Shown piece by piece: positions 1 to 7,282 of a stretch of DNA of 12,274 bases (position 1 is the stretch's first letter; the number at the start of each line of letters is the position of its first letter). Source of the stretch: Helicobacteraceae bacterium (GTDB lineage Bacteria; Campylobacterota; Campylobacteria; Campylobacterales; Sulfurimonadaceae); contig JALUKO010000134.1 in NCBI GenBank assembly GCA_027056525.1, positions 1 through 12,274 on the forward strand, in the 5' to 3' direction. The notes beneath the pieces are model-generated. The model searched no databases. It was given only the letters and a program-made list of their open reading frames with translations, and had not been told where the DNA came from. The position numbers were made by a program, and so were the translations under genes.

Positions 1-2
1 TG

Positions 3-62
3 GTAATTGTTGGCTCACGATGGAATCCTAAAATTTGGTTTTTAAACGGGGATTATATCTAA
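3..62 (+). CDS. Possible C-terminal end of a plus-strand gene (partial, unidentified)
   Basis: One plus-strand frame is open from the window edge to a TAA at 60-62 and would encode 19 residues ending in FLNGDYI. It contains two tryptophans and reads like the end of a real protein, but it is far too short to identify. A strong hairpin 28 bases downstream fits a gene ending here and converging on the lipoprotein gene. A second plus-strand frame closes at base 31, and the minus-strand frames are interrupted. This is inference from position only and could be chance. Confidence 0.3.
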   Translation, partial: VIVGSRWNPKIWFLNGDYI

Positions 63-90
63 ATAGTGCTAATAATAATTTTAATACAAC

Positions 91-121
91 TGTTATTTTC
101 CCAAAAACCGGGAAAATAACA
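91..121. terminator. Perfect 12-bp hairpin, probable bidirectional terminator
   Basis: The arms at 91-102 (TGTTATTTTCCC) and 110-121 are exact reverse complements around a 7-base loop. A second pair of short complementary segments (AACTG at 88-92, CAGTT at 125-129) could lengthen the structure. The hairpin lies 11 bases past the stop of the minus-strand lipoprotein gene, and the minus strand downstream is AT-rich but has no uninterrupted T run. Because a gene may also end at base 62 on the plus strand, it could serve both directions. The stem is AT-rich with only three G-C pairs at the loop end plus the outer ones, so termination efficiency is uncertain. Confidence 0.6.
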
Positions 122-132
122 TAGCAGTTTTC

Positions 133-1416
133 TTAGCGGACACAACGTACATTATAGGTAGTTGTTTTATCCTGTACATCGTTACAGCCACATCCAAAAT
201 AGGAATACCAGGCTTTTGAACTGTTTGCTTCATCTGTTGTGGACGTCCAGTAAGCACTACTTGCATTATTTACAAATGTAGCATTCATGGCTGGACTTAC
301 CTTGGTTTTATCCGTAATACTGTTAAGCTCATTAAGGTTTGGCAACCTCCAATCAGTTTTACCATCGAGCGTTAAATCTTTACAAACAGCCACTGCATCA
401 GACCAACTTTTTTTATTGGCATCACCTATGGTTGTTACATCATCTTGCCATACAAGGTTTGTAGAAGTATCAAGTACTATTTGTTTTGTTGCATCTCTTA
501 AATAAACAGCGTCACTCGTACCGTTATTCTCTTGTGCGCTAACACAACGTACATAACTAGAAACATTTTTATCCAGGTGAATTGTATTGCCTTTTATTGC
601 CCATGCATCATCTTCATTACTCAAAAGATAATCATTTCCACTCCAATATGCTGATATTTTACTATTACTAAAGATATTATCAATCGATGGGTTTGCTTTG
701 CCTCTATCCATCAGGTAGATAAGCTCCTCTATAGAAGGTATTCTCCATGTCAATGATCCTTTACTCAAACCTGAGCAGTACTCTTTTGCACTGTTCCAAT
801 CATACAACACACCATCATCCTCTTGCTCCCACACAAGTCCGGTGACATTATCTTTCACTGTGCCATCACCATTATCCGTATAACTTCGAGTTATCCCTTT
901 TTGATAAAAGCCATCATCATAATCTATATATGAAACACTTTGTCCCGTTTTTGGCATAGGTCTGTAAATATGCACCGGTGTTTTATAACTAGAGACATCG
1001 ATTCCGCTCAGAGCTGAAGCTACTAAAGATACTTGTGCACTGTCTATCTCAAAAACTTCTGAAGCAGAGCCTAAAGATATTTTCATTCTATGAAAAAGAG
1101 TATCATTATAATCAACAACAGATGCGGAGTCAATCGTTCCATTACCATCTACTGAGAAAAAATCACTTACATTTTTATCTGCTAAAAGTGCTTCAAAATC
1201 AATAGACTTGTTAAAATAAAGATAGAGAGTATCATCTGCTACAGTTGCAGTTCTATTATTATCATACACAGCAGACTTGATGTAAAGTTCACTCGCCGGT
1301 TCATCTGAACCCCCACTACCACTGCCCCCACATCCACTAAATACTGCTAAAGTTGCAATACAAAGTGAAAACAGATACATTTTGTTCTCTTTTATTTTTC
1401 TCATCATTTTCCCCAT
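133..1416 (-). CDS. Secreted lipoprotein with two DUF1566-type modules
   Basis: A 427-aa protein with a basic N-terminus, a hydrophobic segment (about residues 13-28) and a lipobox-like FSGC, so Cys29 is the likely lipidated residue after signal peptidase II. Phe at -3 is somewhat atypical. A flexible Gly/Ser linker (29-37) follows, then a unique domain (about 43-155). Two related modules of the DUF1566 (Lcl C-terminal) type come next, at about 179-292 and 306-427. Each has a GLVW or NLVW motif, a Trp-x-x-Ala-x-x-x-Cys segment, a WRIPS or WRLPN motif, an AYWS or AYWT motif and a terminal VRCV. Exact function is unknown; such proteins are usually surface or periplasmic and may be disulfide-bonded. 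Start choice is uncertain: the ATG at 1416 has no Shine-Dalgarno, while Met5 (1404) sits just after a GGGG run and Met13 follows AGAGAA. The gene appears monocistronic, with a repeat-rich promoter upstream and a hairpin downstream. Confidence 0.85.
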   Translation of the reverse strand: MGKMMRKIKENKMYLFSLCIATLAVFSGCGGSGSGGSDEPASELYIKSAVYDNNRTATVADDTLYLYFNKSIDFEALLADKNVSDFFSVDGNGTIDSASVVDYNDTLFHRMKISLGSASEVFEIDSAQVSLVASALSGIDVSSYKTPVHIYRPMPKTGQSVSYIDYDDGFYQKGITRSYTDNGDGTVKDNVTGLVWEQEDDGVLYDWNSAKEYCSGLSKGSLTWRIPSIEELIYLMDRGKANPSIDNIFSNSKISAYWSGNDYLLSNEDDAWAIKGNTIHLDKNVSSYVRCVSAQENNGTSDAVYLRDATKQIVLDTSTNLVWQDDVTTIGDANKKSWSDAVAVCKDLTLDGKTDWRLPNLNELNSITDKTKVSPAMNATFVNNASSAYWTSTTDEANSSKAWYSYFGCGCNDVQDKTTTYNVRCVR

Positions 1417-1419
1417 ATT

Positions 1420-1457
1420 TTGTGATAACTTTATAATATCTCACAAATATATCACAA
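1420..1457 (-). promoter_or_regulatory. Promoter with TTGTGA operator-like repeats upstream of the lipoprotein gene
   Basis: Read on the minus strand, TTGTGA occurs at 1457-1452 and again at 1446-1441, an 11-base step or about one helical turn. A third, inverted copy at 1420-1425 completes an 8-base perfect inverted repeat: TTGTGATA at 1420-1427 against TATCACAA at 1450-1457. A candidate -10 (TATTAT, minus strand 1438-1433) lies between the arms, predicting a start near 1426. That gives a leader of about 10 bases to the annotated ATG, or about 22 to Met5. The half-site resembles TGTGA boxes of Crp/Fnr-family regulators, but the arm spacing (22 bases) does not fit the usual 16-22 bp site. The regulator is unknown. 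Confidence 0.45.
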
Positions 1458-1521
1458 TAAAACTTAAATAGAGTATAAGTTTTTCAACTATATTGAAGCT
1501 GATAATACTTCATAATGGGAA

Positions 1522-2049
1522 TCAATGAAAAGCAAAATCTTTGGCTGTACGAATGTTTTTTTTCAGTGTAAATATGTTCTTATAGCTAATGTCTAAAATC
1601 TCATATTCTTTTTGTAGATTTGGAAGTTTTAAATGAAACTCATCACCCATCTCTTTACCCATTAACATACGAGCAAGAGGAGCGTGAACTGAGATCAGTC
1701 CGTTTTCCGGTTCAGCTTCTAAAACACCACACAGGGTATAGACCTCTTCTTGCTCTGTTTCAAGATTTAAAAGCTTTACAGTACTTCCAAAACTCACTCT
1801 GGTATGTGGCAGTTTTGAGGGGTCTATAATTTTCGATTTTTCAATCATAGAGTTTAAATAAAACAACCGTTTATCAATATGACGCAGTTTCTCTTTTGCA
1901 GCATGGTACTCGGCGTTTTCACTTCTGTCACCCTGAGCAGCAGCCACCTGCTTTTCATGTGCCACTTCCGGTTTTTGCACCTCTAGAAGATACTTAAACT
2001 CTTTGACTAAAAGATCGTATCCTTCTAGACTTATAGGTTCTTCTTGCAA
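1522..2049 (-). CDS. greB: Transcript cleavage factor, GreB-like (GreA/GreB family)
   Basis: Gre factors bind in the secondary channel of RNA polymerase and stimulate cleavage of backtracked RNA, rescuing stalled elongation complexes. The 175-aa product has an N-terminal coiled coil (about 10-75) whose tip carries GDRSENAEY (40-48); Asp41 and Glu44 correspond to the acidic residues that coordinate the catalytic magnesium. The C-terminal FKBP-like domain includes ISVHAPLARMLMGKEMGDEF (119-138), the family signature. Three features resemble GreB more than GreA: GDRSENA rather than GDLSENA, KPEV at 26-29, and LRHIDKRLFYL at 55-65. About 20 extra residues at the C-terminus exceed the usual 158. 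The start is TTG at 2049, placed immediately after the TAA of the upstream gene, with GAGG five bases before it; no internal Met is usable. A GreA-type assignment remains possible. Confidence 0.85.
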   Translation of the reverse strand: MQEEPISLEGYDLLVKEFKYLLEVQKPEVAHEKQVAAAQGDRSENAEYHAAKEKLRHIDKRLFYLNSMIEKSKIIDPSKLPHTRVSFGSTVKLLNLETEQEEVYTLCGVLEAEPENGLISVHAPLARMLMGKEMGDEFHLKLPNLQKEYEILDISYKNIFTLKKNIRTAKDFAFH

Positions 2050-2382
2050 TTATTCCTCAACCTTAAAGCCAATGATATAATAGGTCTCTTTATTATCGAG
2101 TTTATTCACTTTGACTTTGTACTTGTCGCTAAAATGCTTAATTTTTTCATGTGCCTGTTGCGCAGCTTCAGGGCTGGGAGAATCAACTTTTATTTTAAAG
2201 TAATCATTTGAGTTTGACAAGGCAACAAATGAACCATCAACCTTCAGAGCATCATGGAGATCCATGATATGTTTTCTTATTTTTTCATATCCTATCGTAT
2301 TGTCTTCAATTTTTTTCAACTGCTTTAATAAAGCTTCATTTGGGGCGTATCCAAGTTGAGTCAACATCGCATCTCTTTGCAT
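2050..2382 (-). CDS. Conserved-looking hypothetical protein, 110 aa
   Basis: I do not recognise this family. The product is small, soluble, charged and mostly helical in appearance at the N-terminus (about 1-50). It is followed by alternating hydrophobic/charged stretches compatible with beta strands (SFVALSNSNDYFKIKVDS, then YKVKVNKLDNKETYYIIGFKV). There is no signal peptide, membrane segment or cysteine. The ATG at 2382 has a good Shine-Dalgarno (AAGGA) about five bases upstream. The stop TAA (2052-2050) directly abuts the TTG start of the GreB-like gene in the same frame, so the two are surely cotranscribed and translationally linked. A role connected with transcription elongation is only a guess from that pairing. 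Confidence 0.75.
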   Translation of the reverse strand: MQRDAMLTQLGYAPNEALLKQLKKIEDNTIGYEKIRKHIMDLHDALKVDGSFVALSNSNDYFKIKVDSPSPEAAQQAHEKIKHFSDKYKVKVNKLDNKETYYIIGFKVEE

Positions 2383-2412
2383 TCATGTCCTTCTTTGTAA
2401 ATTTAACACAAA

Positions 2413-2418
2413 ATAATA
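2413..2418 (-). promoter_or_regulatory. Candidate -10 for the minus-strand orf110-greB unit
   Basis: TATTAT on the minus strand (2418-2413) lies about 31 bases before the ATG at 2382, downstream of an AT-rich stretch with no clear -35. It would give a leader of roughly 25 bases containing the AAGGA site. The region is so AT-rich that a chance match is quite possible. Confidence 0.35.
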
Positions 2419-2461
2419 ACAGTTTTTTGTAAATATTCAGTATGAATTTATTTGCATGTAC

Positions 2462-2467
2462 TATAAT
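2462..2467 (+). promoter_or_regulatory. -10 box (TATAAT) for HDOD-rnr-holA operon
   Basis: A perfect TATAAT is preceded by spaced T-rich runs (AGTTTTTTG near 2421, ATTTATTTG near 2446) and no good -35, the usual appearance of Campylobacterota housekeeping promoters. The predicted start is near 2474, giving a leader of about 30 bases to the ATG at 2505. This argues against translation starting at the ATG at 2442, which would lie upstream of the promoter. Confidence 0.55.
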
Positions 2468-2504
2468 TATAGAACTTGATAAAAATATATGTAAAGAGAG
2501 CATC

Positions 2505-3305
2505 ATGACTGAAGATATACTAAAAAAGATAAAACAACTGCCTCCACTACCGGAATCGGCAATGGAGATAGAAGCTGTTTATCAAAATCCAGATTCTACT
2601 TTTAACGATATGGTTAAGATTTTAGAAAAAGATCCGCTGCTGACTGCAGATATTTTAAAAGCTGCAAACTCTCCTCTATATGGTTTTTCTCGTGAAATCA
2701 ACTCTATTAGTCAGGCAGTCGGTCTTTTTGGCATGGGTACTGTCAGAGGATTTGCACTCGCGAGTATTGTAAAGAAAAGCTTTACTCTTGATCTAAGTGC
2801 ATATGGCATCAGTAACGATATGTTTTCCGCTCTCTCCAAAAAACAGCATGGGTTGATGACCGCATGGTGTCTAAAAAGGGAAAACAAACTTTTGGGCATC
2901 TTGTCTCCGGCAGCTTTTTTAGTTGAGATAGGCAAAGTTCTTATTGCTCAGCAGATTATGGCTGATGAAAAGCAGGAACAATTTCGCAGCACTCTTGCAG
3001 AGTTACAAAATGTTGAAGAAGCTGAAAGAAAAATCGTTGGAACCGATACACCGGAAGTAAGTGCGACGATCTTTGAACACTGGAGATTTGAAGAGGGGCT
3101 TGTTGATGTAATTCGCCACTGTCAAGAACCCCAAAAAGCTTTAGAAAAAGACAAAAGAGCAGCGCAGATCCTTAACGTTGTTCGTGTAGCTGTACCAATC
3201 AACGGCGCTATTACTGACAAAAGTGTAGCTGATGCAAGGGAGCTTATTAAAAAATATGAGCTGGATATGGAAAGCTTTGATAAAGCTCTAGAAAACGCCA
3301 GATAA
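2505..3305 (+). CDS. HDOD-domain protein
   Basis: HDOD domains are catalytically degenerate relatives of HD phosphohydrolases, found in bacterial signalling proteins; specific targets are mostly unknown. The 266-aa product consists essentially of one HDOD domain (about 5-205). It carries LPPLPES (12-18), an ILEKDPLLTADILKAANSPL block (39-58) and SISQAVGLFGM (68-78), all typical. Where true HD enzymes have a Leu-His-Asp-Ile-Gly motif, this protein reads FLVEIGK (138-144), so metal-dependent catalysis is not expected. The C-terminal 60 residues are charged and helical. I chose the ATG at 2505, preceded by AAGAGAG, because the family begins this way. The longer reading frame from 2442 adds 21 atypical residues and spans the predicted promoter. 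It is the first gene of a unit with rnr, whose TTG starts six bases after this stop. Confidence 0.88.
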   Translation: MTEDILKKIKQLPPLPESAMEIEAVYQNPDSTFNDMVKILEKDPLLTADILKAANSPLYGFSREINSISQAVGLFGMGTVRGFALASIVKKSFTLDLSAYGISNDMFSALSKKQHGLMTAWCLKRENKLLGILSPAAFLVEIGKVLIAQQIMADEKQEQFRSTLAELQNVEEAERKIVGTDTPEVSATIFEHWRFEEGLVDVIRHCQEPQKALEKDKRAAQILNVVRVAVPINGAITDKSVADARELIKKYELDMESFDKALENAR

Positions 3306-3310
3306 CACCA

Positions 3311-5251
3311 TTGAAATCTCTACTTATCAAATTGACTCTTGGTCTTGATGACCAAGACATCACACCCCAAGAGCGCCCCTTAGTTCAAAACTGGCTAGGC
3401 AAAAAGTACATAACCAAAAAAGAAAACCTCTATAAATTTAATTCAAAATACCGTGCAGGTACGCTTGGTCTCATTCAAAAAGGGACTGCTTATCTCAATG
3501 TTATAGGGGAAAATGTTCGAGATCTTTTTATAGGTGAAGGTGATCTTGAGTCTGCAACAGAAGGTGATCTCGTCATCGCACAAAGACTTCTTGGAAAACG
3601 GGGAGCACCAAGTGCCAAAATCGTTGAAGTGGTTGGAAGAGCCCTGAGTTACTCAATAGCCTATATTGTACTTAAAGATGGTGTCAAATCTTTAGTGGAA
3701 CTCAAAACAGACTATCCATCAGGAGCAGCCCTAACAAAAGAGGAGCTACAAAACTATGAGGAGGGTGATCTTTTTAAGATCAATAACCAAGACTACACTA
3801 TCATGGAAAAACTTGGAAACCTCAAAGATCCAAAAGTAGATGAGAAAATCGTACTGGCTCAATTCAACAAACATGATGAGTTTGATGAGGAGGTTCTTAA
3901 AATAGCAAGATCTTTTCCCGAGGTCGATGCATCCAAGTACCCACATAGAAAAGATCTCAGAGAACTTCCTTTTTGTACTATAGATCCTGTAACAGCAAAA
4001 GATTTTGATGATGCGATCTATTATGATGACAAAAACACTACACTGTATGTAGCCATTGCTGATGTCAGTGAATATGTAAAACCTTTTGGAGCACTTGATA
4101 ATGAAGCGATCTACAGAAGTTTTTCGATCTATCTTCCACATCGTTCTATCCCTATGCTTCCAAGAGAGTTGAGTGAAACACTCTGCTCCCTTCAGCCAAA
4201 CGCAGACAGGCTTGCTTATGTATTTGAGATGAAACTAGATCTCAATAGTTTGGAAGTTGTACACTCAGAAGTTTATGAAGCCTTGATACATTCCAAGAGA
4301 AGGTTTAACTACGAAGAGATAGATGATTTTTTTGAGGGTAGGCTTCATGCACAAAATGATAAAGAAAAAAGGGTGTTTGCATACCTTCCAAAACTACGGA
4401 CTCTTACAGATGCGTTAAGGGAAAAACGGCTAAAAGTCGGCTTTGACTTCAAATCAAACGAACTTGAAATGCAAATAGATGAAAACTCCAACCTTCTCTC
4501 TACTACCTACGCGGAAGAAACACCCTCACACTCTCTTATAGAAGACTGTATGCTTTTAGCCAACAAAGAAGCAGCTTCTCAGTACGAAAGAGGTGTGTTT
4601 CGTATCCATGAACCGCCATCACAAGCAAAACTTCAGACACTCTATCAGGAGTTGGCAGGTATTGGGATGTTTATAGATATAAAAAACTCCATCAAAGAGA
4701 CCATCACAAACATACAAAAGCAGGCAAAAGAGATGGGAATAGAAGCAGAGGTAGATACCCTTATCATCCGCTCTCAAATGCAGGCACGTTATGCGCCTCT
4801 GAACTCCGGACACTTTGGACTTGGTTTTGAAGCATATACCCACTTCACTTCGCCTATTCGCCGTTATGCAGACCTCATTGTGCATCGTCTTTTAAAAGCT
4901 ATCAACAACAATGACACCAAAGAGGGTTCTTATGTACTTAGAAACATAGAAGTTTTATGTATGACTATTAGCGAAAAAGAGCGTGAAGCAAGTATGATAG
5001 AGGTTGAATTTATGGCAAGAAAGTTTGCACGCTGGGCACAGGAGAATCTCAATAAAACATTTAAAGCACGCATCAGTGCCACCGAACCGGAAGTGAAAGC
5101 GGAACTTCATGACAAGATCATGGGTGCGCGTCTGCATATACTCTCAGATGCTCATGTTGTTTTATTTGAAGATGTAAGCGTTGTTATAGAAAAAGTTGAT
5201 CTTGCAAAAGCTAAGATCTATGCAAGAGTGATCAAAGGCGATGATGAGTAA
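3311..5251 (+). CDS. rnr: Ribonuclease R (RNB-family 3'-5' exoribonuclease)
   Basis: RNase R degrades RNA processively from the 3' end, including structured RNA, in mRNA and rRNA quality control. The 646-aa product has an N-terminal cold-shock/OB-like region (about 40-115) and an RNB catalytic domain (about 215-530). The signature IDPVTAKDFDDAIYY (224-238) supplies the four metal-binding aspartates D225, D231, D233 and D234. The second signature, FTSPIRRYADLIVHR (512-526), includes the conserved arginine near the active site. The C-terminal 65 residues are too short and divergent for me to call a classical S1 domain. E. coli RNase R is about 813 aa; I recall Campylobacter versions of about this shorter length. 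The start is TTG at 3311 with no clear Shine-Dalgarno; the next Met is residue 165, so translation probably depends on coupling with the HDOD gene. The stop TAA shares its last base with the ATG of holA. Confidence 0.93.
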   Translation: MKSLLIKLTLGLDDQDITPQERPLVQNWLGKKYITKKENLYKFNSKYRAGTLGLIQKGTAYLNVIGENVRDLFIGEGDLESATEGDLVIAQRLLGKRGAPSAKIVEVVGRALSYSIAYIVLKDGVKSLVELKTDYPSGAALTKEELQNYEEGDLFKINNQDYTIMEKLGNLKDPKVDEKIVLAQFNKHDEFDEEVLKIARSFPEVDASKYPHRKDLRELPFCTIDPVTAKDFDDAIYYDDKNTTLYVAIADVSEYVKPFGALDNEAIYRSFSIYLPHRSIPMLPRELSETLCSLQPNADRLAYVFEMKLDLNSLEVVHSEVYEALIHSKRRFNYEEIDDFFEGRLHAQNDKEKRVFAYLPKLRTLTDALREKRLKVGFDFKSNELEMQIDENSNLLSTTYAEETPSHSLIEDCMLLANKEAASQYERGVFRIHEPPSQAKLQTLYQELAGIGMFIDIKNSIKETITNIQKQAKEMGIEAEVDTLIIRSQMQARYAPLNSGHFGLGFEAYTHFTSPIRRYADLIVHRLLKAINNNDTKEGSYVLRNIEVLCMTISEKEREASMIEVEFMARKFARWAQENLNKTFKARISATEPEVKAELHDKIMGARLHILSDAHVVLFEDVSVVIEKVDLAKAKIYARVIKGDDE

Positions 5252-6213
5252 TGTATAAAAATGAGTTTGACAAACATATACAAAACGCTACCCTTTCAAA
5301 CAGTTTTGTTTTTTTTGGAGAAAGCAGCTTTTTAATAGACAGATATACAAAAACAATGACAAACATAGAGGATGCTTCTGTTTTAACATTTTACTATGAT
5401 GAGTATGATTTTAGTATGGCAAAAGCACATCTAAGCCAAGCTTCACTCTTTGGCGACAGGAACGTTCTCATCATCAAAAGTGAAAAAAAGATCCCTAAAA
5501 AAGAGCTCGATACTCTCATAGATTTTTGTGAAAAAAACAAAGACAATATTTTTGTCTATGCCTACTATGGGAGTGATCACAAAACATACACGAAAGCATT
5601 TGCCAAAAAAAGCACCATGAGTGTAAGATTTTTTCATCCAAAAGTGTTTGAAGCACAAAATATAGTTGCTCTCATTGCACAGGAAAAAAATGTTAAAATA
5701 GACAAATACGCTATCTCACATCTTTTAAACATACACAACTCTGATGTAGCCTTGGCTTGCAATGAGATCGAAAAATTTACCGTCTATGACAAAGAGGTAT
5801 CCACCAAAGATATTGATAACCTTGTTTTTGGTCTTGCAGAGACAAATATAGATGAGTTGATTAAAAAATTACTTCTTAAAAAAGATTTTAAGGATGACCT
5901 GAACAATCTGCTTGAACATGGTGAAGATGAAATTAGAATTATTACTGCACTGACAAGCTACCTAACACAACTTTATATGTTTAACATCTATATCCGTGTT
6001 AATGGTGCTCCAAATGCTATGGAGATACTGGGTTATCCTGCTCCCAAGTTTGTTGTAGATGAAAAAGCTACACTTTCAATAAAAATAAAACCAAATACCT
6101 ACTACAAACTTCACGAACTTCTACTCTCTAATGAACTGAAGATGAAGTCTGCAAATGTAGATAAGGGTGCTATTTTACTCTCAACACTCATAAGGGTACA
6201 AACCCTCTTGTAG
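5251..6213 (+). CDS. holA: DNA polymerase III subunit delta
   Basis: The delta subunit is the wrench of the clamp loader: it binds and opens the beta sliding clamp. The 320-aa product has the expected size and architecture: an AAA+-like N-terminal domain with a degenerate nucleotide site (FGESSFLIDRY, 22-32, lacking the Walker A lysine, as is normal for delta), a lid region with ACNEIEKF (residues about 169-176), and a helical collar domain. The C-terminus shows the usual LKMKSANVDKGAILLSTLI block before the end. Sequence divergence in this family is high, so the call also leans on its position directly after rnr, an arrangement I recall from Campylobacterota. The ATG overlaps the rnr stop by one base (TAATG), implying translational coupling. 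A hairpin follows the stop. Confidence 0.88.
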   Translation: MYKNEFDKHIQNATLSNSFVFFGESSFLIDRYTKTMTNIEDASVLTFYYDEYDFSMAKAHLSQASLFGDRNVLIIKSEKKIPKKELDTLIDFCEKNKDNIFVYAYYGSDHKTYTKAFAKKSTMSVRFFHPKVFEAQNIVALIAQEKNVKIDKYAISHLLNIHNSDVALACNEIEKFTVYDKEVSTKDIDNLVFGLAETNIDELIKKLLLKKDFKDDLNNLLEHGEDEIRIITALTSYLTQLYMFNIYIRVNGAPNAMEILGYPAPKFVVDEKATLSIKIKPNTYYKLHELLLSNELKMKSANVDKGAILLSTLIRVQTLL

Positions 6214-6231
6214 CAACACACAATGTGTTGC
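6213..6231. terminator. Hairpin between convergent holA and ilvC
   Basis: GCAACACA (6213-6220) and TGTGTTGC (6224-6231) form a perfect 8-bp stem with a 3-base loop. The first base of the stem is the last base of the holA stop codon. On the plus strand it is followed by a T-rich but interrupted stretch (CTCTTTGCTATTTAGTTTTT), giving a moderately convincing terminator for the HDOD-rnr-holA unit. On the minus strand it follows the ilvC stop by about 11 bases without a T run, so it may be a weaker terminator for ilvC. Confidence 0.55.
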
Positions 6232-6242
6232 CTCTTTGCTAT

Positions 6243-7265
6243 TTAGTTTTTATCTTGATCTACGATCTTGTTTGATGCTATCCATGGCATCATTTCACGA
6301 AGTTTGTTTCCTGTTTTCGTAATCAACATCTCTTTGTCATTTGCACGCTCAGCATTCATACGAGGGTAACCTGCTTGACCTTCTAAGATAAAATCTTTTG
6401 CAAATCTACCGTCTTGAATCTCTTTTAGGATCTCTTTCATAGCTGCTTTAGACTCTGCATTGATAACACGTTTACCAGAAACATAATCACCATATTCAGC
6501 AGTATTTGAAATAGAATAACGCATATCGGCAATTCCACCCTCAAACATCAAGTCAACAATAAGTTTTAGCTCATGTAAACACTCAAAATATGCAAGTTCA
6601 GGAGCATAACCGGCTTCTGTTAATGTTTCAAAACCGGCTTGTACCAGTGCGGCTGTACCACCACAAAGAACCGCTTGCTCACCAAAAAGATCTGTTTCAG
6701 TTTCATCTTTGAATGTTGTTTCGATAATTGCAGTACGTCCACCACCAATTGCAGATGCATATGAAAGTGCTAGCTCTTTTGTGTTTCCTGAAGGGTTTTG
6801 ACCAACTGCGATCAAGTCTGGAATACCACCACCACGAACAAACTCAGAACGTACTGTATGACCCGGAGCTTTTGGAGCAATCATAGTAACATTGATATCT
6901 TTACGAGGTTGAATACGACCATAGTGAATGTTAAAACCATGACCAAAAGCGATAGTTGCACCCTCTTTTAGGTTTGGTTCGATCTCATTTGTATAGATCT
7001 CAGCTTGATTCTCATCTGGAAGAAGAATCATAACAACGTCCGCTTTAGCCGTAGCTTCACCAACAGTTAAAACTTCAAAGTTTTTAGCCTCAGCTTTCGC
7101 CCAACTAGATCCGCCCTTGCGAAGACCGATACATACTTCAACACCGCTGTCTCTTAAATTTTCAGCGTGCGCGTGTCCTTGAGAACCAAAACCAATCATT
7201 GCAACTTTTTTGCTTCTAATGAGGTCTAAACTTGTGTCTTTATCGTAGTAAACATTTAATGCCAT
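6243..7265 (-). CDS. ilvC: Ketol-acid reductoisomerase (class I)
   Basis: IlvC converts acetolactate or acetohydroxybutyrate into the dihydroxy acid precursors of valine, leucine and isoleucine, using NADPH and magnesium. At 340 aa it is a class I (short) enzyme. The N-terminal Rossmann domain carries IGFGSQGHAHAENL (24-37), with LRKGGSSW (48-55) in the cofactor-specificity loop; Arg and the two serines fit NADPH preference. His109 in AFGHGF and Lys132 in PKAPGH are active-site residues. The helical knotted domain supplies the metal ligands Asp192 and Glu196 (ETDLFGEQ) and Glu228 and Glu232 (YFECLHELKL). The ATG at 7265 has AAGGA about six bases upstream. The gene has its own promoter and leader, and no other ilv gene is adjacent. 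Confidence 0.98.
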   Translation of the reverse strand: MALNVYYDKDTSLDLIRSKKVAMIGFGSQGHAHAENLRDSGVEVCIGLRKGGSSWAKAEAKNFEVLTVGEATAKADVVMILLPDENQAEIYTNEIEPNLKEGATIAFGHGFNIHYGRIQPRKDINVTMIAPKAPGHTVRSEFVRGGGIPDLIAVGQNPSGNTKELALSYASAIGGGRTAIIETTFKDETETDLFGEQAVLCGGTAALVQAGFETLTEAGYAPELAYFECLHELKLIVDLMFEGGIADMRYSISNTAEYGDYVSGKRVINAESKAAMKEILKEIQDGRFAKDFILEGQAGYPRMNAERANDKEMLITKTGNKLREMMPWIASNKIVDQDKN

Positions 7266-7282
7266 TATTTTTCCTTAGGGGA

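Noticed and set aside
1432..1437. Plus-strand TATAAT within the lipoprotein promoter region
   Set aside because: No plus-strand gene lies downstream; the bases overlap the minus-strand -10 candidate and are explained by it.
1483..1497. TTCAA/TTGAA inverted repeat downstream of greB
   Set aside because: The 5-bp stem is not followed by a T run on either strand, and the sequence is AT-rich enough for this to arise by chance.
2442..2504. N-terminal 21-residue extension of the HDOD protein
   Set aside because: It spans the predicted TATAAT at 2462-2467, lacks a ribosome-binding site, and the family begins at the ATG at 2505, which has AAGAGAG upstream.
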